DNA from: Bacillota bacterium | Lineage (GTDB): Bacteria; Bacillota; Desulfotomaculia; Desulfotomaculales; Desulfallaceae | Assembly: GCA_023439185.1 (NCBI GenBank) | Contig: JAEXOR010000052.1 | Span: forward strand, 62,001-126,000 | Length of the DNA stretch: 64,000 bases | Direction: 5' to 3' | Part shown: one piece after another, positions 26,655 to 34,382 of the stretch | Layout: each line of letters begins with the position of its first letter | How positions within the stretch are numbered: the stretch's first letter is position 1 | Made by a program: the position numbers and the translations under genes | Notes under the pieces: model-generated | Told to the model about the DNA's origin: nothing | The model's database searches: none | The model's input: the letters and a program-made list of their open reading frames with translations, nothing else

Positions 26655-27191
26655 ATGGCGGAGCAACAGACTTATAGCTACAAGGACTGGAAACCGCTGC
26701 TGCACGATCCGGTTTTTCTGGCGCCGGGCGCCCGGGTTATCGGGCGGGTGGAAATTGGCGAAAACTCAAGCGTGTGGTATAATGCGGTTATTCGTGGTGA
26801 TGTGGACAGGGTACAGATTGGCCGTAGCACCAATATCCAGGACGGGGCCGTGGTGCACGAGGATGAAGGGTATCCTTGTATTGTAGGCGATCATGTGGTG
26901 GTGGGGCACAATGCCGTCTTACACGGCTGCACCATCGAAGATAATGTAATTATCGGCATGGGAGCCATAATACTATCGGGGGCCAAAATCGGCGCCAACA
27001 GTGTTGTGGCCGCCGGAGCGCTGGTGCCCGGCGGCAGGGAAATACCGCCCAATTCGCTGGCGGTGGGGTCGCCGGCCAAGGTGGCGCGGGAGCTGCTGCC
27101 CGGGGAACAGGAAACCATCGGCGCGTTGTCCAAACGTTACGAAAGACGGGCTATGTATTGCCTGGGACTGGGCGAAAGCCCCGACTTTTAA
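26655..27191 (+). CDS. Gamma-class carbonic-anhydrase-family protein
   Basis: This 178-aa left-handed beta-helix protein has hexapeptide repeats (VIGRVEIGENSSVWYNAVIR). The three metal-binding histidines are at His68 (AVVHEDEG), His85 (VVVGHN) and His90 (AVLHGC). It belongs to the gamma carbonic anhydrase/YrdA family and forms trimers with a metal at the subunit interface. It may hydrate CO2 or act as an acyl-CoA-linked accessory. It follows the flavoenzyme by 16 bp, implying one transcript. Confidence 0.9.
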   Translation: MAEQQTYSYKDWKPLLHDPVFLAPGARVIGRVEIGENSSVWYNAVIRGDVDRVQIGRSTNIQDGAVVHEDEGYPCIVGDHVVVGHNAVLHGCTIEDNVIIGMGAIILSGAKIGANSVVAAGALVPGGREIPPNSLAVGSPAKVARELLPGEQETIGALSKRYERRAMYCLGLGESPDF

Positions 27192-27236
27192 ATAATACTT
27201 TTTAAACATCATTTTAAAGTAAAGGGGGTGTTGGCT

Positions 27237-27941
27237 ATGATCGAAGACGTTCAGGATATGCTTGGCAACAATCAGAGCAGTATACTAAGGTCTGAACCGA
27301 TGCTCAATGATATGGAAAAAATGCTGATCAGGCAGGCCGGTTCCACGGTTCATTACCCCAAGGGTCACGTAATTTTTGCCGCCGGCGATATTTCGGACCG
27401 GGTATACCTGATCGAAAGCGGTTGGGTCAAGATATACCGACTTTCTGTTGACGGCAGGCGGGTAACCGTGGGCAGCATACGCAGCCCGGGCGAAATGATG
27501 GCTTTGGCGGAAACGCTTTTAGAGGTTGAAAGAACCTGTTTTGCCGGCGCCATCAGTGATGTGTCCATGGTGGTGATGGCCAGGAACAGATTCGAAGAAC
27601 TTTTGGCCCAACACCCTTTTCTGGCCATTAAGGTAGCTAAATTACTGGGCGCCAGGATGCGGGAGGCCGAGGCCATTATTCAGGAAATGGTGTGTTGGCA
27701 GGCACCGGGCAGGCTGGCCCTGATGTTGATGAAAATGGGGGAAAAGATGGGGGAACCCACCAAGAACGGAGTCAAGATCAACCTGCACCTGACCCATGAG
27801 GAAATAGCCAGTATGGTGGGTACTTCGCGGCAAACGGTAACCTCGTTATTAAATACCTTTAAACAGGAGAAAAGTATCAGCTACGAAGGACGGGTAATCA
27901 GGATTGAAAACCCGGATAAACTGGCCAAATGGATGGTATAA
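27237..27941 (+). CDS. Crp/Fnr-family transcriptional regulator
   Basis: This 234-aa regulator has a cyclic-nucleotide-binding-fold sensor (about 25-135: HYPKGHVIFAAGDISDRVYL), a dimerisation helix, and a winged HTH with LTHEEIASMVGTSRQTVTSLL; the recognition helix SRQT is at 197-200. Fnr-type N-terminal cysteines are absent and the CooA Cys/His haem-ligand motif is not present, so the signal is unknown. The ATG at 27237 lies eight bases after AAAGGGGG. Three palindromes of the TGTCR...YGACA type lie directly downstream of its terminator and are probable binding sites. It may regulate the TauE/SafE pair and the DUF169 gene. Confidence 0.9.
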   Translation: MIEDVQDMLGNNQSSILRSEPMLNDMEKMLIRQAGSTVHYPKGHVIFAAGDISDRVYLIESGWVKIYRLSVDGRRVTVGSIRSPGEMMALAETLLEVERTCFAGAISDVSMVVMARNRFEELLAQHPFLAIKVAKLLGARMREAEAIIQEMVCWQAPGRLALMLMKMGEKMGEPTKNGVKINLHLTHEEIASMVGTSRQTVTSLLNTFKQEKSISYEGRVIRIENPDKLAKWMV

Positions 27942-27966
27942 TCCCGCTTAGTGCGGGATTTTTTTT
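27940..27966 (+). terminator. Terminator of the Crp/Fnr gene
   Basis: AATCCCGC / GCGGGATT with a 5-nt loop is followed by seven or more T, starting in the last codons of the gene. Confidence 0.85.
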
Positions 27967-27972
27967 CTCCCG

Positions 27973-28070
27973 TGTCATGAGGATGACAATTTATTTGTCA
28001 CCAAGATGACTTTAGGCTGTCGCTCCGGCGACACGCATCATTGTTTATTATTTGCTAGACTTATTATTAT
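27973..28070 (+). promoter_or_regulatory. Promoter array with three phased palindromes (array 1)
   Basis: Site 1 is TGTCATGAGGATGACA (27973-27988), site 2 TGTCACCAAGATGACT (27996-28011) and site 3 TGTCGCTCCGGCGACA (28018-28033). Sites 1 and 3 are perfect. Starts are 23 and 22 bp apart. Eighteen bp after site 3 comes TTGCTAG and then TTATTATTAT, a likely core promoter with TATTAT at 28065-28070. It would drive the membrane protein and TauE/SafE genes, and resembles array 2 at 37283. Confidence 0.72.
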
Positions 28071-28107
28071 CATTAAAAATAATGATTGTAGTGCGGGGAG
28101 GGGGATA

Positions 28108-28125
28108 ATGACAAGTTTGAGCTGA
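28108..28125 (+). other. Possible five-codon leader reading frame
   Basis: ATGACAAGTTTGAGCTGA encodes MTSLS and follows a strong GGGGAGGGGG ribosome site at about 28095. It lies 45 bp before the membrane-protein start and could be a leader or simply chance. Confidence 0.25.
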
Positions 28126-28170
28126 GCGGGTATGTCGGATAAAGTCGGGGTAGAGGCGGGTGATTAAAAA

Positions 28171-28560
28171 ATGTCCGGTTTTGAACAGCTTTGGGATAAA
28201 CTCTTTCATCCGAACAAAGCCAAACAGGAAGAAATCCAAAACAGGCTGAAAGAATTGCAGGAGTTATCCCAAATTGCCATGGAAATTGAAAATAAACAGA
28301 TTTATAAAAACCTGCAGGTTGAAATGAACGAACTCTTCATGAAATATTTGGTATATGTCTTCTTTGACGGATTGCGTTTTATAGTCCCGCACCTGTTTTT
28401 GCTGGCCATTATCACCAGCAAGGTGAGGTTTATATACCTGCCCGTTGATTTACCCCTGCTGGGAAATGAAGTGGGAATTGTGCTTTTGTACCCGGTAATG
28501 GCGATCCTGGCTCACTTTGCCTATAAAAGGTATAGAAGCAGGAAAATGCAATTATCCTAA
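28171..28560 (+). CDS. Small membrane protein preceding a TauE/SafE permease, unknown family
   Basis: This 129-aa protein has an N-terminal charged helical part (residues 1-55, KAKQEEIQNRLKELQELSQI) and two or three hydrophobic segments (FIVPHLFLLAIITSKV and VGIVLLYPVMAILAHFAY). I do not recognise a family. It is 32 bp upstream of a TauE/SafE gene and downstream of regulatory array 1, so it is likely an accessory subunit or partner of that transporter. The ATG at 28171 follows GGCGGGTGATT. The cytoplasmic coiled part could interact with the permease's large loop. Confidence 0.75.
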   Translation: MSGFEQLWDKLFHPNKAKQEEIQNRLKELQELSQIAMEIENKQIYKNLQVEMNELFMKYLVYVFFDGLRFIVPHLFLLAIITSKVRFIYLPVDLPLLGNEVGIVLLYPVMAILAHFAYKRYRSRKMQLS

Positions 28561-28592
28561 AACGGTTATTATTAATAGGGGGGAAAGCTTAA

Positions 28593-29534
28593 ATGGATTT
28601 TGCTGTGGCTGGAGTATCGGTTAATCCTATTTTGCTGATTTTATGGTCTCTGTTTGTCGGTTACGTTTTTTCCACGGTGGGCGCCGCCGGCGGTATCCTG
28701 GCCGGTGTGGGGCACATTACTATTTTCGGCATTAAAAACGCCAATACGGTTAAGCCGATGAACCAGGTACTGACCCTGATCAGCCCGATTATTTCGTCGC
28801 CGCTTTATTTCAAGGAGCGCCGCCTGGTGGTCCCGGCCGCCATCGCCCTTGGCGTCGGCGGTATCCTTGGCGCACTTTTGGGTTCATATCTGTCTTCAAC
28901 CTATCTGCCGGACATGAAGTCTTACAAACCGCTGTTTGGCATAATCACCCTGTTCATAGCTATTAAAATCTGGACGGAACTGATGCCTTCGGCCCAGGAA
29001 AAACAAAAAACGATTAAAAAGGCAAACAAGGCTTTTGAAGACAAGGTTAAAGAACTAAAAGCCGCCGGTAAAATGAATGAACTGAAGGATATCGGCGTTA
29101 AATTCAGTGAGATGGGCGTAAGCAATACCTTTACCTTTGCCGGTGAAACCTTTAAATACAACGTTTTTTCACCGTTCCTGGCCGGCGGCATCGTGGCGAT
29201 TATCTCGGCTGCCCTGGGTGTGGGCGGCGGTTTCCTGCTGGTGCCCTACCTGAGCAGTTTGCTGGGATTTCCCATGTTCATCGTGGCCGGTACTTCGGTG
29301 CTTTCCATCCTGGTTACCTCGGCCACCAGTATCGCCAACTACATGCGCATGGGCAGCAGCCTTGACTTTGCCATGCTGGGCTTTGAAGTAATCGGGGTAA
29401 TCATCGGTTCTTACCTTGGCCCCGTACTTTCCAAGTATATCAAAGGCCAGTACCTCAAAATCTTCCTGGCGGTCATTCTTACTTACATTGGCACCGGTTA
29501 CCTTCTCAGTGCCGTTGGAATCAAAATTATCTAA
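28593..29534 (+). CDS. TauE/SafE-family sulfite/organoanion exporter (copy 1)
   Basis: This 313-aa membrane protein of the TauE/SafE (DUF81) family has two repeats, each with a Gly-rich re-entrant motif: FSTVGAAGGILAGVG in the first half and SAALGVGGGFLLVPYLS in the second. A hydrophilic loop of about 60 residues between the halves (KTIKKANKAFEDKVKELKAA) is longer than in many homologues. Members move sulfite, sulfonates or organic acids. It is cotranscribed with the 28171 membrane protein and ends at a strong terminator. A paralogue with a similar long loop is at 31699. Confidence 0.88.
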   Translation: MDFAVAGVSVNPILLILWSLFVGYVFSTVGAAGGILAGVGHITIFGIKNANTVKPMNQVLTLISPIISSPLYFKERRLVVPAAIALGVGGILGALLGSYLSSTYLPDMKSYKPLFGIITLFIAIKIWTELMPSAQEKQKTIKKANKAFEDKVKELKAAGKMNELKDIGVKFSEMGVSNTFTFAGETFKYNVFSPFLAGGIVAIISAALGVGGGFLLVPYLSSLLGFPMFIVAGTSVLSILVTSATSIANYMRMGSSLDFAMLGFEVIGVIIGSYLGPVLSKYIKGQYLKIFLAVILTYIGTGYLLSAVGIKII

Positions 29535-29561
29535 TAGCCGGCTTAAATTAAAACGCTGTTT

Positions 29562-29607
29562 AAAAGATTACCCGGGCGAGTGCAAACTCACCCGGGTAAT
29601 CTTTTTT
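29562..29607. terminator. Strong bidirectional terminator
   Basis: Twenty-base arms (AAAAGATTACCCGGGCGAGT and its near-perfect inverse) around a 4-nt loop are flanked by T-runs on both strands. It separates the TauE/SafE operon from the convergent PadR operon. Confidence 0.9.
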
Positions 29608-29638
29608 CCTACAATTCGGGTATCCCGCTGTGTCCGGT

Positions 29639-29866
29639 TTAAGCCCCTTTTACTTCCTTAATCAGTTCTTCAATTGCTTGAACTTCTTTTTTCAGGTCGT
29701 TCAGGTAATTTTCCAGTTTGCCCAATTGTTCTTCTTTGCTGAAATAGTGGCGTTTGAATTCACCGCCGCCCTGCTGGCCGCAGCCGCATCCTCCCTGCGG
29801 GCCGTGGCCGTGCGGGTGGCCGTGTCCCGGTCCGTGCCCATGACCGTGTCCTTTGCATTGACACAT
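29639..29866 (-). CDS. His/Gly/Cys-rich small protein with C-terminal coiled coil
   Basis: This 75-aa protein opens with MCQCKGHGHGHGPGHGHPHG, then GPQGGCGCGQQGGG, a dense cluster of potential metal ligands (four Cys and seven or more His in 35 residues). It ends in a helical coiled-coil segment (EEQLGKLENYLNDLKKEVQA). No known family was recognised with confidence. It lies 5 bp after the PadR-family gene on the same strand, whose N-terminus is also Cys/His-rich. A role in metal storage, chaperoning or sensing (nickel, zinc, copper) is inferred from composition. Confidence 0.8.
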   Translation of the reverse strand: MCQCKGHGHGHGPGHGHPHGHGPQGGCGCGQQGGGEFKRHYFSKEEQLGKLENYLNDLKKEVQAIEELIKEVKGA

Positions 29867-29871
29867 CCTAA

Positions 29872-30276
29872 TTACCCCCTTTCCAGTGGTTGATTGAATT
29901 GGTCGCCATACTTGTTCAGGAACCTTTCCAGCCGCTGTATATTGGATTTTATGGTCACGGCCCAGGCGTGCAGCAATTCTTCGCCTTCAGCCGTTAACTC
30001 ATACTGCCGTTTGGCGGGACCTCCCTTTTCAGTATCCCAGCTTGAGCTGACCAACCCTTCCTCCTCCAGTTTTCTAAGGTGCCGGTAAACTGTGCCCGGG
30101 TCGATCTCGCTGTCCACAAAGCCGAATTCATCAAGGCTTTGCATTAATTCATACCCGTGGGTGGACTGCCGGTGCAGCAAAAGCAGCAGACAGGGCTGCA
30201 GAAATTTTCCCGTTTGTACGCCGCCGCCGCAGCGGCAGCTTCCTTTCATGTGCCGGCCACCATGTTCATGGCACAA
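29872..30276 (-). CDS. PadR-family regulator with Cys/His-rich N-terminal extension
   Basis: This 134-aa PadR winged-helix regulator (LLLLHRQSTHGYELMQSL, then DPGTVYRHLRKLEEEGLVSS and GGPAKRQYELTAEG) has a 20-residue N-terminal extension, MCHEHGGRHMKGSCRCGGG, with four His and three Cys. This extension is absent from the other PadR protein at 30487 and may bind a metal. The TTG at 30276 follows AGGGGGAA. It is the first gene of a two-gene operon with the His/Gly/Cys-rich protein. It probably represses its own operon in response to metal or redox state. Confidence 0.87.
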   Translation of the reverse strand: MCHEHGGRHMKGSCRCGGGVQTGKFLQPCLLLLLHRQSTHGYELMQSLDEFGFVDSEIDPGTVYRHLRKLEEEGLVSSSWDTEKGGPAKRQYELTAEGEELLHAWAVTIKSNIQRLERFLNKYGDQFNQPLERG

Positions 30277-30382
30277 GGTTAATTCCCCCTATATGTAAAA
30301 TGCCTATATATGTTCTTATTAGATGATAACATATGTCAAGAATAATGGCAACATAAATTCCAGCGGCGACTGAAATTTTTTC

Positions 30383-30445
30383 TTGCCAGTCTAATTGAAG
30401 CCTGTTAATATGCTATTAAGGCACCTAAGTGCATCGTGCACTTAG
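30383..30445 (+). promoter_or_regulatory. Promoter and operator of the second PadR operon
   Basis: TTGCCA (30383-30388), a 17-bp spacer and TAATAT (30406-30411) form a good housekeeping promoter. Downstream, CTAAGTGCA-TCG-TGCACTTAG (30425-30445) is a perfect 9-bp inverted repeat at about +7 to +28. That is the expected place for a repressor site, likely the operator of the PadR protein encoded next. Confidence 0.7.
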
Positions 30446-30486
30446 CTAGGCCGGTGTTATTTTACCTTACTGCGGGGAGGTCGGAT

Positions 30487-30861
30487 ATGGACGCGGGTAA
30501 AGCTACGGGTACCGTTAATGTTTACCTGGATAAAATGATCCAGCCCACACTGCTGTTGCTGATTTATCAAAAGCCGTCCCACGGTTATGAATTGATCCAA
30601 AACTTTAATGCCCTGGACCCGGCCGGGACAGTGGAACCGGGCACCATATACCGGAACCTGAGACGCATGGAAAATGACGGTTTGGTGGTATCCACCTGGG
30701 AAACGTCGGAGTCGGGGCCGGCCAGAAGGCAATATAAAATAACCGCTTTGGGCACGGAGTCGCTGAGAGAAGCGGCAGCCGGGCTGGAGCACCAAATGGC
30801 GCAGATCAGGGAATTTTTGCAGCTTTACCGGGAGCTGGCCAAGGAGGTCGGAAATAAATGA
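30487..30861 (+). CDS. PadR-family regulator
   Basis: This 124-aa PadR protein has the winged helix IYQKPSHGYELIQNFNALDP, then EPGTIYRNLRRMENDGLVVS and SGPARRQYKITALG, and a C-terminal dimer helix. The ATG at 30487 follows GGGGAGG. Its stop overlaps the next gene's ATG (ATGA), so it is translationally coupled to the binding-protein gene and probably autoregulates the operon through the palindrome at 30425-30445. It is a paralogue of the minus-strand PadR gene 200 bp away but lacks the metal-ligand extension. Confidence 0.9.
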   Translation: MDAGKATGTVNVYLDKMIQPTLLLLIYQKPSHGYELIQNFNALDPAGTVEPGTIYRNLRRMENDGLVVSTWETSESGPARRQYKITALGTESLREAAAGLEHQMAQIREFLQLYRELAKEVGNK

Positions 30862-31679
30862 ATAAGCATTCTGATGCTTTAAAAATACTGCATGCCGGCG
30901 CGCTCAGAAAACCAATGAAGGAATGTATCCACATTCTCCGGGAGAGCTATCCCGGTTTGCCGGTGGAGCTCGAGTATGCCGGTTCCAGGGCTTGCGCCAA
31001 GGCCGTTGCCGCAGGGAAGAAGGCGGATATAATCGCCCTGGCCGACTACAAAGTGTTTCATGATCTTTTAATCCCGGATTTTGTGGATACTTCCTTTGTG
31101 TTCGCCACAGACCAGATGGTTCTGGCTTACGATGAGTTTTCCCCGGCCGGCCGGACCATCAACGAAAGCAACTGGATGGACGTTTTGCTTAACGTGCCCG
31201 GTATTAAATACGCCCGGTCCGATCACCGTCTGGACCCCTGTGGTTACCGGACGCTGATGCTCTGGCAGTTGGCCGAGGAATATTACCAACTGCCGGGGTT
31301 GTACCGGCAGTTGGAAAACGGCTGGAGCAACCTGTACCCCAAGTCCCTGGACATTGCGATGGCGCTTATGGAAGGCAAAATCGATTACGGTTTTGAATAC
31401 CTTTCCGTCAGCCGACAGATGGGTTTTGCATATGTCCAGTTTCCGCCCGAGATCAATCTTAGCGATCCGCGGTTTGCAGACCGCTATGCCCAGGCCAAGG
31501 TGGTTATTGAGGGCAACTATCCAGGGTTGGAGACCGAGATTACCGGGGCTCCCATTGAATTTGCGGTGGCAATCCCCAAAAATTCGCATCAAAAGGAACT
31601 GGCGAGAGAATTTATTGAGATATTAACCGGTCCCCGGGGTGAAAAAATGCTGGAGGATAACGGGTTGATTCCCTGTTAG
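30858..31679 (+). CDS. Tungstate/molybdate-type binding protein lacking a signal peptide
   Basis: This 273-aa protein is like the WtpA/ModA oxyanion-binding fold: ILHAGALRKPMKECIHILRE, then EYAGSRACAKAVAAGKKADI, SDHRLDPCGYRTLMLWQLAE and APIEFAVAIPKNSHQKELAR. Known members are secreted lipoproteins; here the N-terminus (MNKHSDALKILHAG) has no hydrophobic stretch or lipobox, and no upstream start adds one because the gene overlaps PadR by 4 bp. No ABC permease or ATPase is adjacent; instead a TauE/SafE permease follows after 19 bp. It could be a cytoplasmic oxyanion-binding protein. Binding specificity is inferred. Confidence 0.8.
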   Translation: MNKHSDALKILHAGALRKPMKECIHILRESYPGLPVELEYAGSRACAKAVAAGKKADIIALADYKVFHDLLIPDFVDTSFVFATDQMVLAYDEFSPAGRTINESNWMDVLLNVPGIKYARSDHRLDPCGYRTLMLWQLAEEYYQLPGLYRQLENGWSNLYPKSLDIAMALMEGKIDYGFEYLSVSRQMGFAYVQFPPEINLSDPRFADRYAQAKVVIEGNYPGLETEITGAPIEFAVAIPKNSHQKELAREFIEILTGPRGEKMLEDNGLIPC

Positions 31680-31698
31680 GGTTAAGGAGGTAATTGGC

Positions 31699-32670
31699 AT
31701 GTATTTTCCTGTATCCGGCGTGGAAGTGTTGCCGATAATTCCGCCGCTGGTGGCTTTTCTGGTTTCTTCTTTAACCGCCTCAGCGGGTGTTTCGGGCGCC
31801 TTTATCTTGCTGCCTTTCCAGATGAGCGTGCTTGGCTTTACCAGCCCGGCGGTGAGCCCCACCAATTTAATCTACAACATTGTAGCCATACCCGGCGGCC
31901 TGGCCAGGTTCATCCGGGATGGCCGCATGGCCTGGCCCTTAACCTGGGTGGTGTGCGTGGGGACGCTGCCGGGAGTATTTGTGGGGGCCTGGATCAGGAT
32001 TAAATATTTGCCCGACCCCCAGGCGTTCAAGCTTTTTGCCGGGTTGGTGCTGCTTTATCTGGGCGCCAGGCTGCTGTATGAACTTTCGGGGCGCTACCTG
32101 AAGAGCAAGGAACAGAACCGGGCGGTGGAACAGAAGTTCAAGGCCAGGGTGGCGCAGTTAAAATCGGCAAACAACTCCCGAATTGCAGCGGGCTTGCCCG
32201 AGGATGCCGTGGTTAAAACCAAATCCTTCACCTGGCACAAAATTGAGTATGAGTTCTGGGGTGAAAGTTTTTCCTTCAGCACCTCGGTGATCTTTATCCT
32301 TTCTCTGGCGGTGGGTCTGGTGGGCGGTATTTACGGTATCGGCGGGGGAGCCATCATCGCTCCCTTTGTGGTATCGGTGCTGGGCCTGCCGGTATACACG
32401 GTGGCCGGGGCGGCCCTGGCAGGTACCTTTTTGACATCCATCGCCGGCGTCATTTTTTACGCTGTTTTAGACGTTTCCGGCGCTGCGGGGGCGTCGGTCA
32501 GCGTATCCCCGGACTGGATGCTGGGCGCGCTGTTCGGCGTCGGGGGGCTTTTGGGCACCTACTGCGGAGCGTACATACAAAAATATCTGCCCGAACGCAT
32601 TGTGCGCGGGATCCTGGGCTTGCTGATTACAGTCCTGGCGCTTCAATATATATGGCAATTTTTTGGTTAG
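31699..32670 (+). CDS. TauE/SafE-family exporter (copy 2)
   Basis: This 323-aa TauE/SafE membrane protein has Gly-rich motifs in both halves: TASAGVSGAFILLPFQM, and GLVGGIYGIGGGAIIAPFVV followed by the conserved VAGAALAGTFLTS. A cytoplasmic loop of about 70 residues (KSKEQNRAVEQKFKARVAQL) separates the halves, as in copy 1 at 28593. It is the last gene of the PadR-binding-protein-permease operon. The substrate may be the oxyanion bound by the upstream protein, for instance sulfite, molybdate-like or tungstate-like anions; this is inference from gene order. Confidence 0.87.
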   Translation: MYFPVSGVEVLPIIPPLVAFLVSSLTASAGVSGAFILLPFQMSVLGFTSPAVSPTNLIYNIVAIPGGLARFIRDGRMAWPLTWVVCVGTLPGVFVGAWIRIKYLPDPQAFKLFAGLVLLYLGARLLYELSGRYLKSKEQNRAVEQKFKARVAQLKSANNSRIAAGLPEDAVVKTKSFTWHKIEYEFWGESFSFSTSVIFILSLAVGLVGGIYGIGGGAIIAPFVVSVLGLPVYTVAGAALAGTFLTSIAGVIFYAVLDVSGAAGASVSVSPDWMLGALFGVGGLLGTYCGAYIQKYLPERIVRGILGLLITVLALQYIWQFFG

Positions 32671-32806
32671 TAAGCGAAAAGTACAACCAGTTGGCTTGAT
32701 GCGGGAACTTTTGACCGCAGCGGCGCGTCATACAATAAGCGACAATTTAATCAATCATTCAAAGCAGATTTAAAGCAATTGATTTATTTTCCGGGAGGTT
32801 ATAGGC

Positions 32807-34378
32807 TTGAAAAAAGGTATAGTCCTTGCTGCTGTCCTGTTTGTTCTGGCGCTGCTGCTGCCGGGTTCCGCCCTGGCGGAAACACCCCAAGTCAAACTTG
32901 GCAACGAAGTATTATTAACTGATTACCGCCACCTGATTGACGGCAAAAGGGTGGGACTGGTGACTAACCACACCGGGGTCAACAGTAAGGGTGTCAGCGT
33001 GATTGACGTGCTGGCCGGGGATCCCGGGGTGAACCTGACGGCGCTTTACGGTCCTGAACACGGCATTGACGGTAAAGCAAGCGCCGGCACTTACGTGGCT
33101 TCGTATACCCACCCCACACTGGGCATTCCGGTATATAGCCTGTACGGGTCCACCAGAAAGCCGACCGCTGAAATGCTTAAAAATATTGACGTGCTGCTCT
33201 TTGATATTCAGGACATCGGCTCCCGGACGTATACATATATGTCCACTTTAAACTACTGCATGCTGGCGGCCAAAGAGAACGGCAAAAGGATTATTGTGCT
33301 GGACCGGCCCAATCCGGTGGGCGGCGTGATTGTGGACGGCCCGGTGCTGGAAGCGGGCTTTGAAACCTTTGTGGGGGTGGATAACCTGCCCATGGCCCAC
33401 GGGATGACCGCCGGTGAGCTGGCCGGATTCTTCAACCGGAAAATCGGCGCCGACGTCAAGGTTATCCCCATGGAAGGCTGGGGCAGGGAAATGGTGTTTC
33501 AGGATACCGGGCTGCCCTGGGTGCCTACTTCGCCCAACATCCCGGATCTGGATTCGCTGTTCGGGTATATGGCCACCGGCCTGGGTGAAGGGACGGGAAT
33601 TTACCAGTCCGACAAATTCAAGTGGATTGGCGGCAAAGGGATCGACGCCCACAAGTTTGCCGCGCTGATGAACGGCTCGGGACTGCCCGGGGTGACCTTT
33701 GTTCCCGAGTATAAGGGGGAAGCCGGCGGGGTGCGGTTGAATATCACCGATTACCATCAATTCAATCCGGCCAGGACCGGTTTTTACGCCCTGTGCTACG
33801 CCCGGTCTCTGAACGGCTTCACGGTGCCCAAAAGCAAGAACGACAGCGTGCAGGACCGGGTAATGTTTGAAAAAATTATGGGCTCCAAAAAAGTGGGTCA
33901 ATGGCTGGAACAGGGGCTAACCCCGCAGCAGTTCACGGCTCAATATACCCCGGCCCTGGACCGGTTCAAGGAGGAACGGAAACAGTATCTTATTTACGGC
34001 TCCAAAACGTCGCCGGCGCCCGGCGGTCAACCGGATATTCTCGTATACGTGGGGAATCAACAGGTGCTTTTTGACTCCCCGCCCTTTGTGGACGGCAGCA
34101 ACCGGTTGATGGTGCCGCTGCGGGCCATTACCGAAGCCATGGGCGCCGTTGTCGTATATGATGAGGTCACAAAGGAGATATCCATCAGCGGGCGCGGCAA
34201 ATCTCTGCTGTTTACCCTCGACAGCCGGAGCGCCATGGTGGACGGAGAGCATAAAACCATGGACACCACCCCGGTGGTAAAAAACAGCCGCACCATGGTG
34301 CCCGCCCGTTACGTGGGCGAGTTCCTGGGCGCGCAGGTGGACTGGGACCCCAGCCAACGCGTAGTAAAGATCAACTAA
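32807..34378 (+). CDS. namZ: Secreted NamZ-type exo-N-acetylmuramidase (DUF1343) with stalk-type C-terminus
   Basis: This 523-aa protein has signal peptide KKGIVLAAVLFVLALLLPGSALA. The DUF1343/NamZ domain covers about residues 30-400, with GLVTNHTGVNSKG, ALYGPEHGIDGKASAGTYV, LLFDIQDIGSRTYTYMST and VLDRPNPVGG as the conserved blocks. NamZ releases MurNAc from peptidoglycan fragments. From about residue 410 there is a copper-amine-oxidase-N-like module (LMVPLRAITEAMGAVVVYDE), as in the L,D-transpeptidase at 19062. The TTG at 32807 follows GGGAGG. It appears monocistronic. Confidence 0.88.
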   Translation: MKKGIVLAAVLFVLALLLPGSALAETPQVKLGNEVLLTDYRHLIDGKRVGLVTNHTGVNSKGVSVIDVLAGDPGVNLTALYGPEHGIDGKASAGTYVASYTHPTLGIPVYSLYGSTRKPTAEMLKNIDVLLFDIQDIGSRTYTYMSTLNYCMLAAKENGKRIIVLDRPNPVGGVIVDGPVLEAGFETFVGVDNLPMAHGMTAGELAGFFNRKIGADVKVIPMEGWGREMVFQDTGLPWVPTSPNIPDLDSLFGYMATGLGEGTGIYQSDKFKWIGGKGIDAHKFAALMNGSGLPGVTFVPEYKGEAGGVRLNITDYHQFNPARTGFYALCYARSLNGFTVPKSKNDSVQDRVMFEKIMGSKKVGQWLEQGLTPQQFTAQYTPALDRFKEERKQYLIYGSKTSPAPGGQPDILVYVGNQQVLFDSPPFVDGSNRLMVPLRAITEAMGAVVVYDEVTKEISISGRGKSLLFTLDSRSAMVDGEHKTMDTTPVVKNSRTMVPARYVGEFLGAQVDWDPSQRVVKIN

Positions 34379-34382
34379 TTGC

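Noticed and set aside
27237..27941. Crp/Fnr regulator as a CooA carbon-monoxide sensor
   Set aside because: Recognition helix and sites are CooA-like, but the Cys/His haem-ligand motif in the sensor domain is missing.
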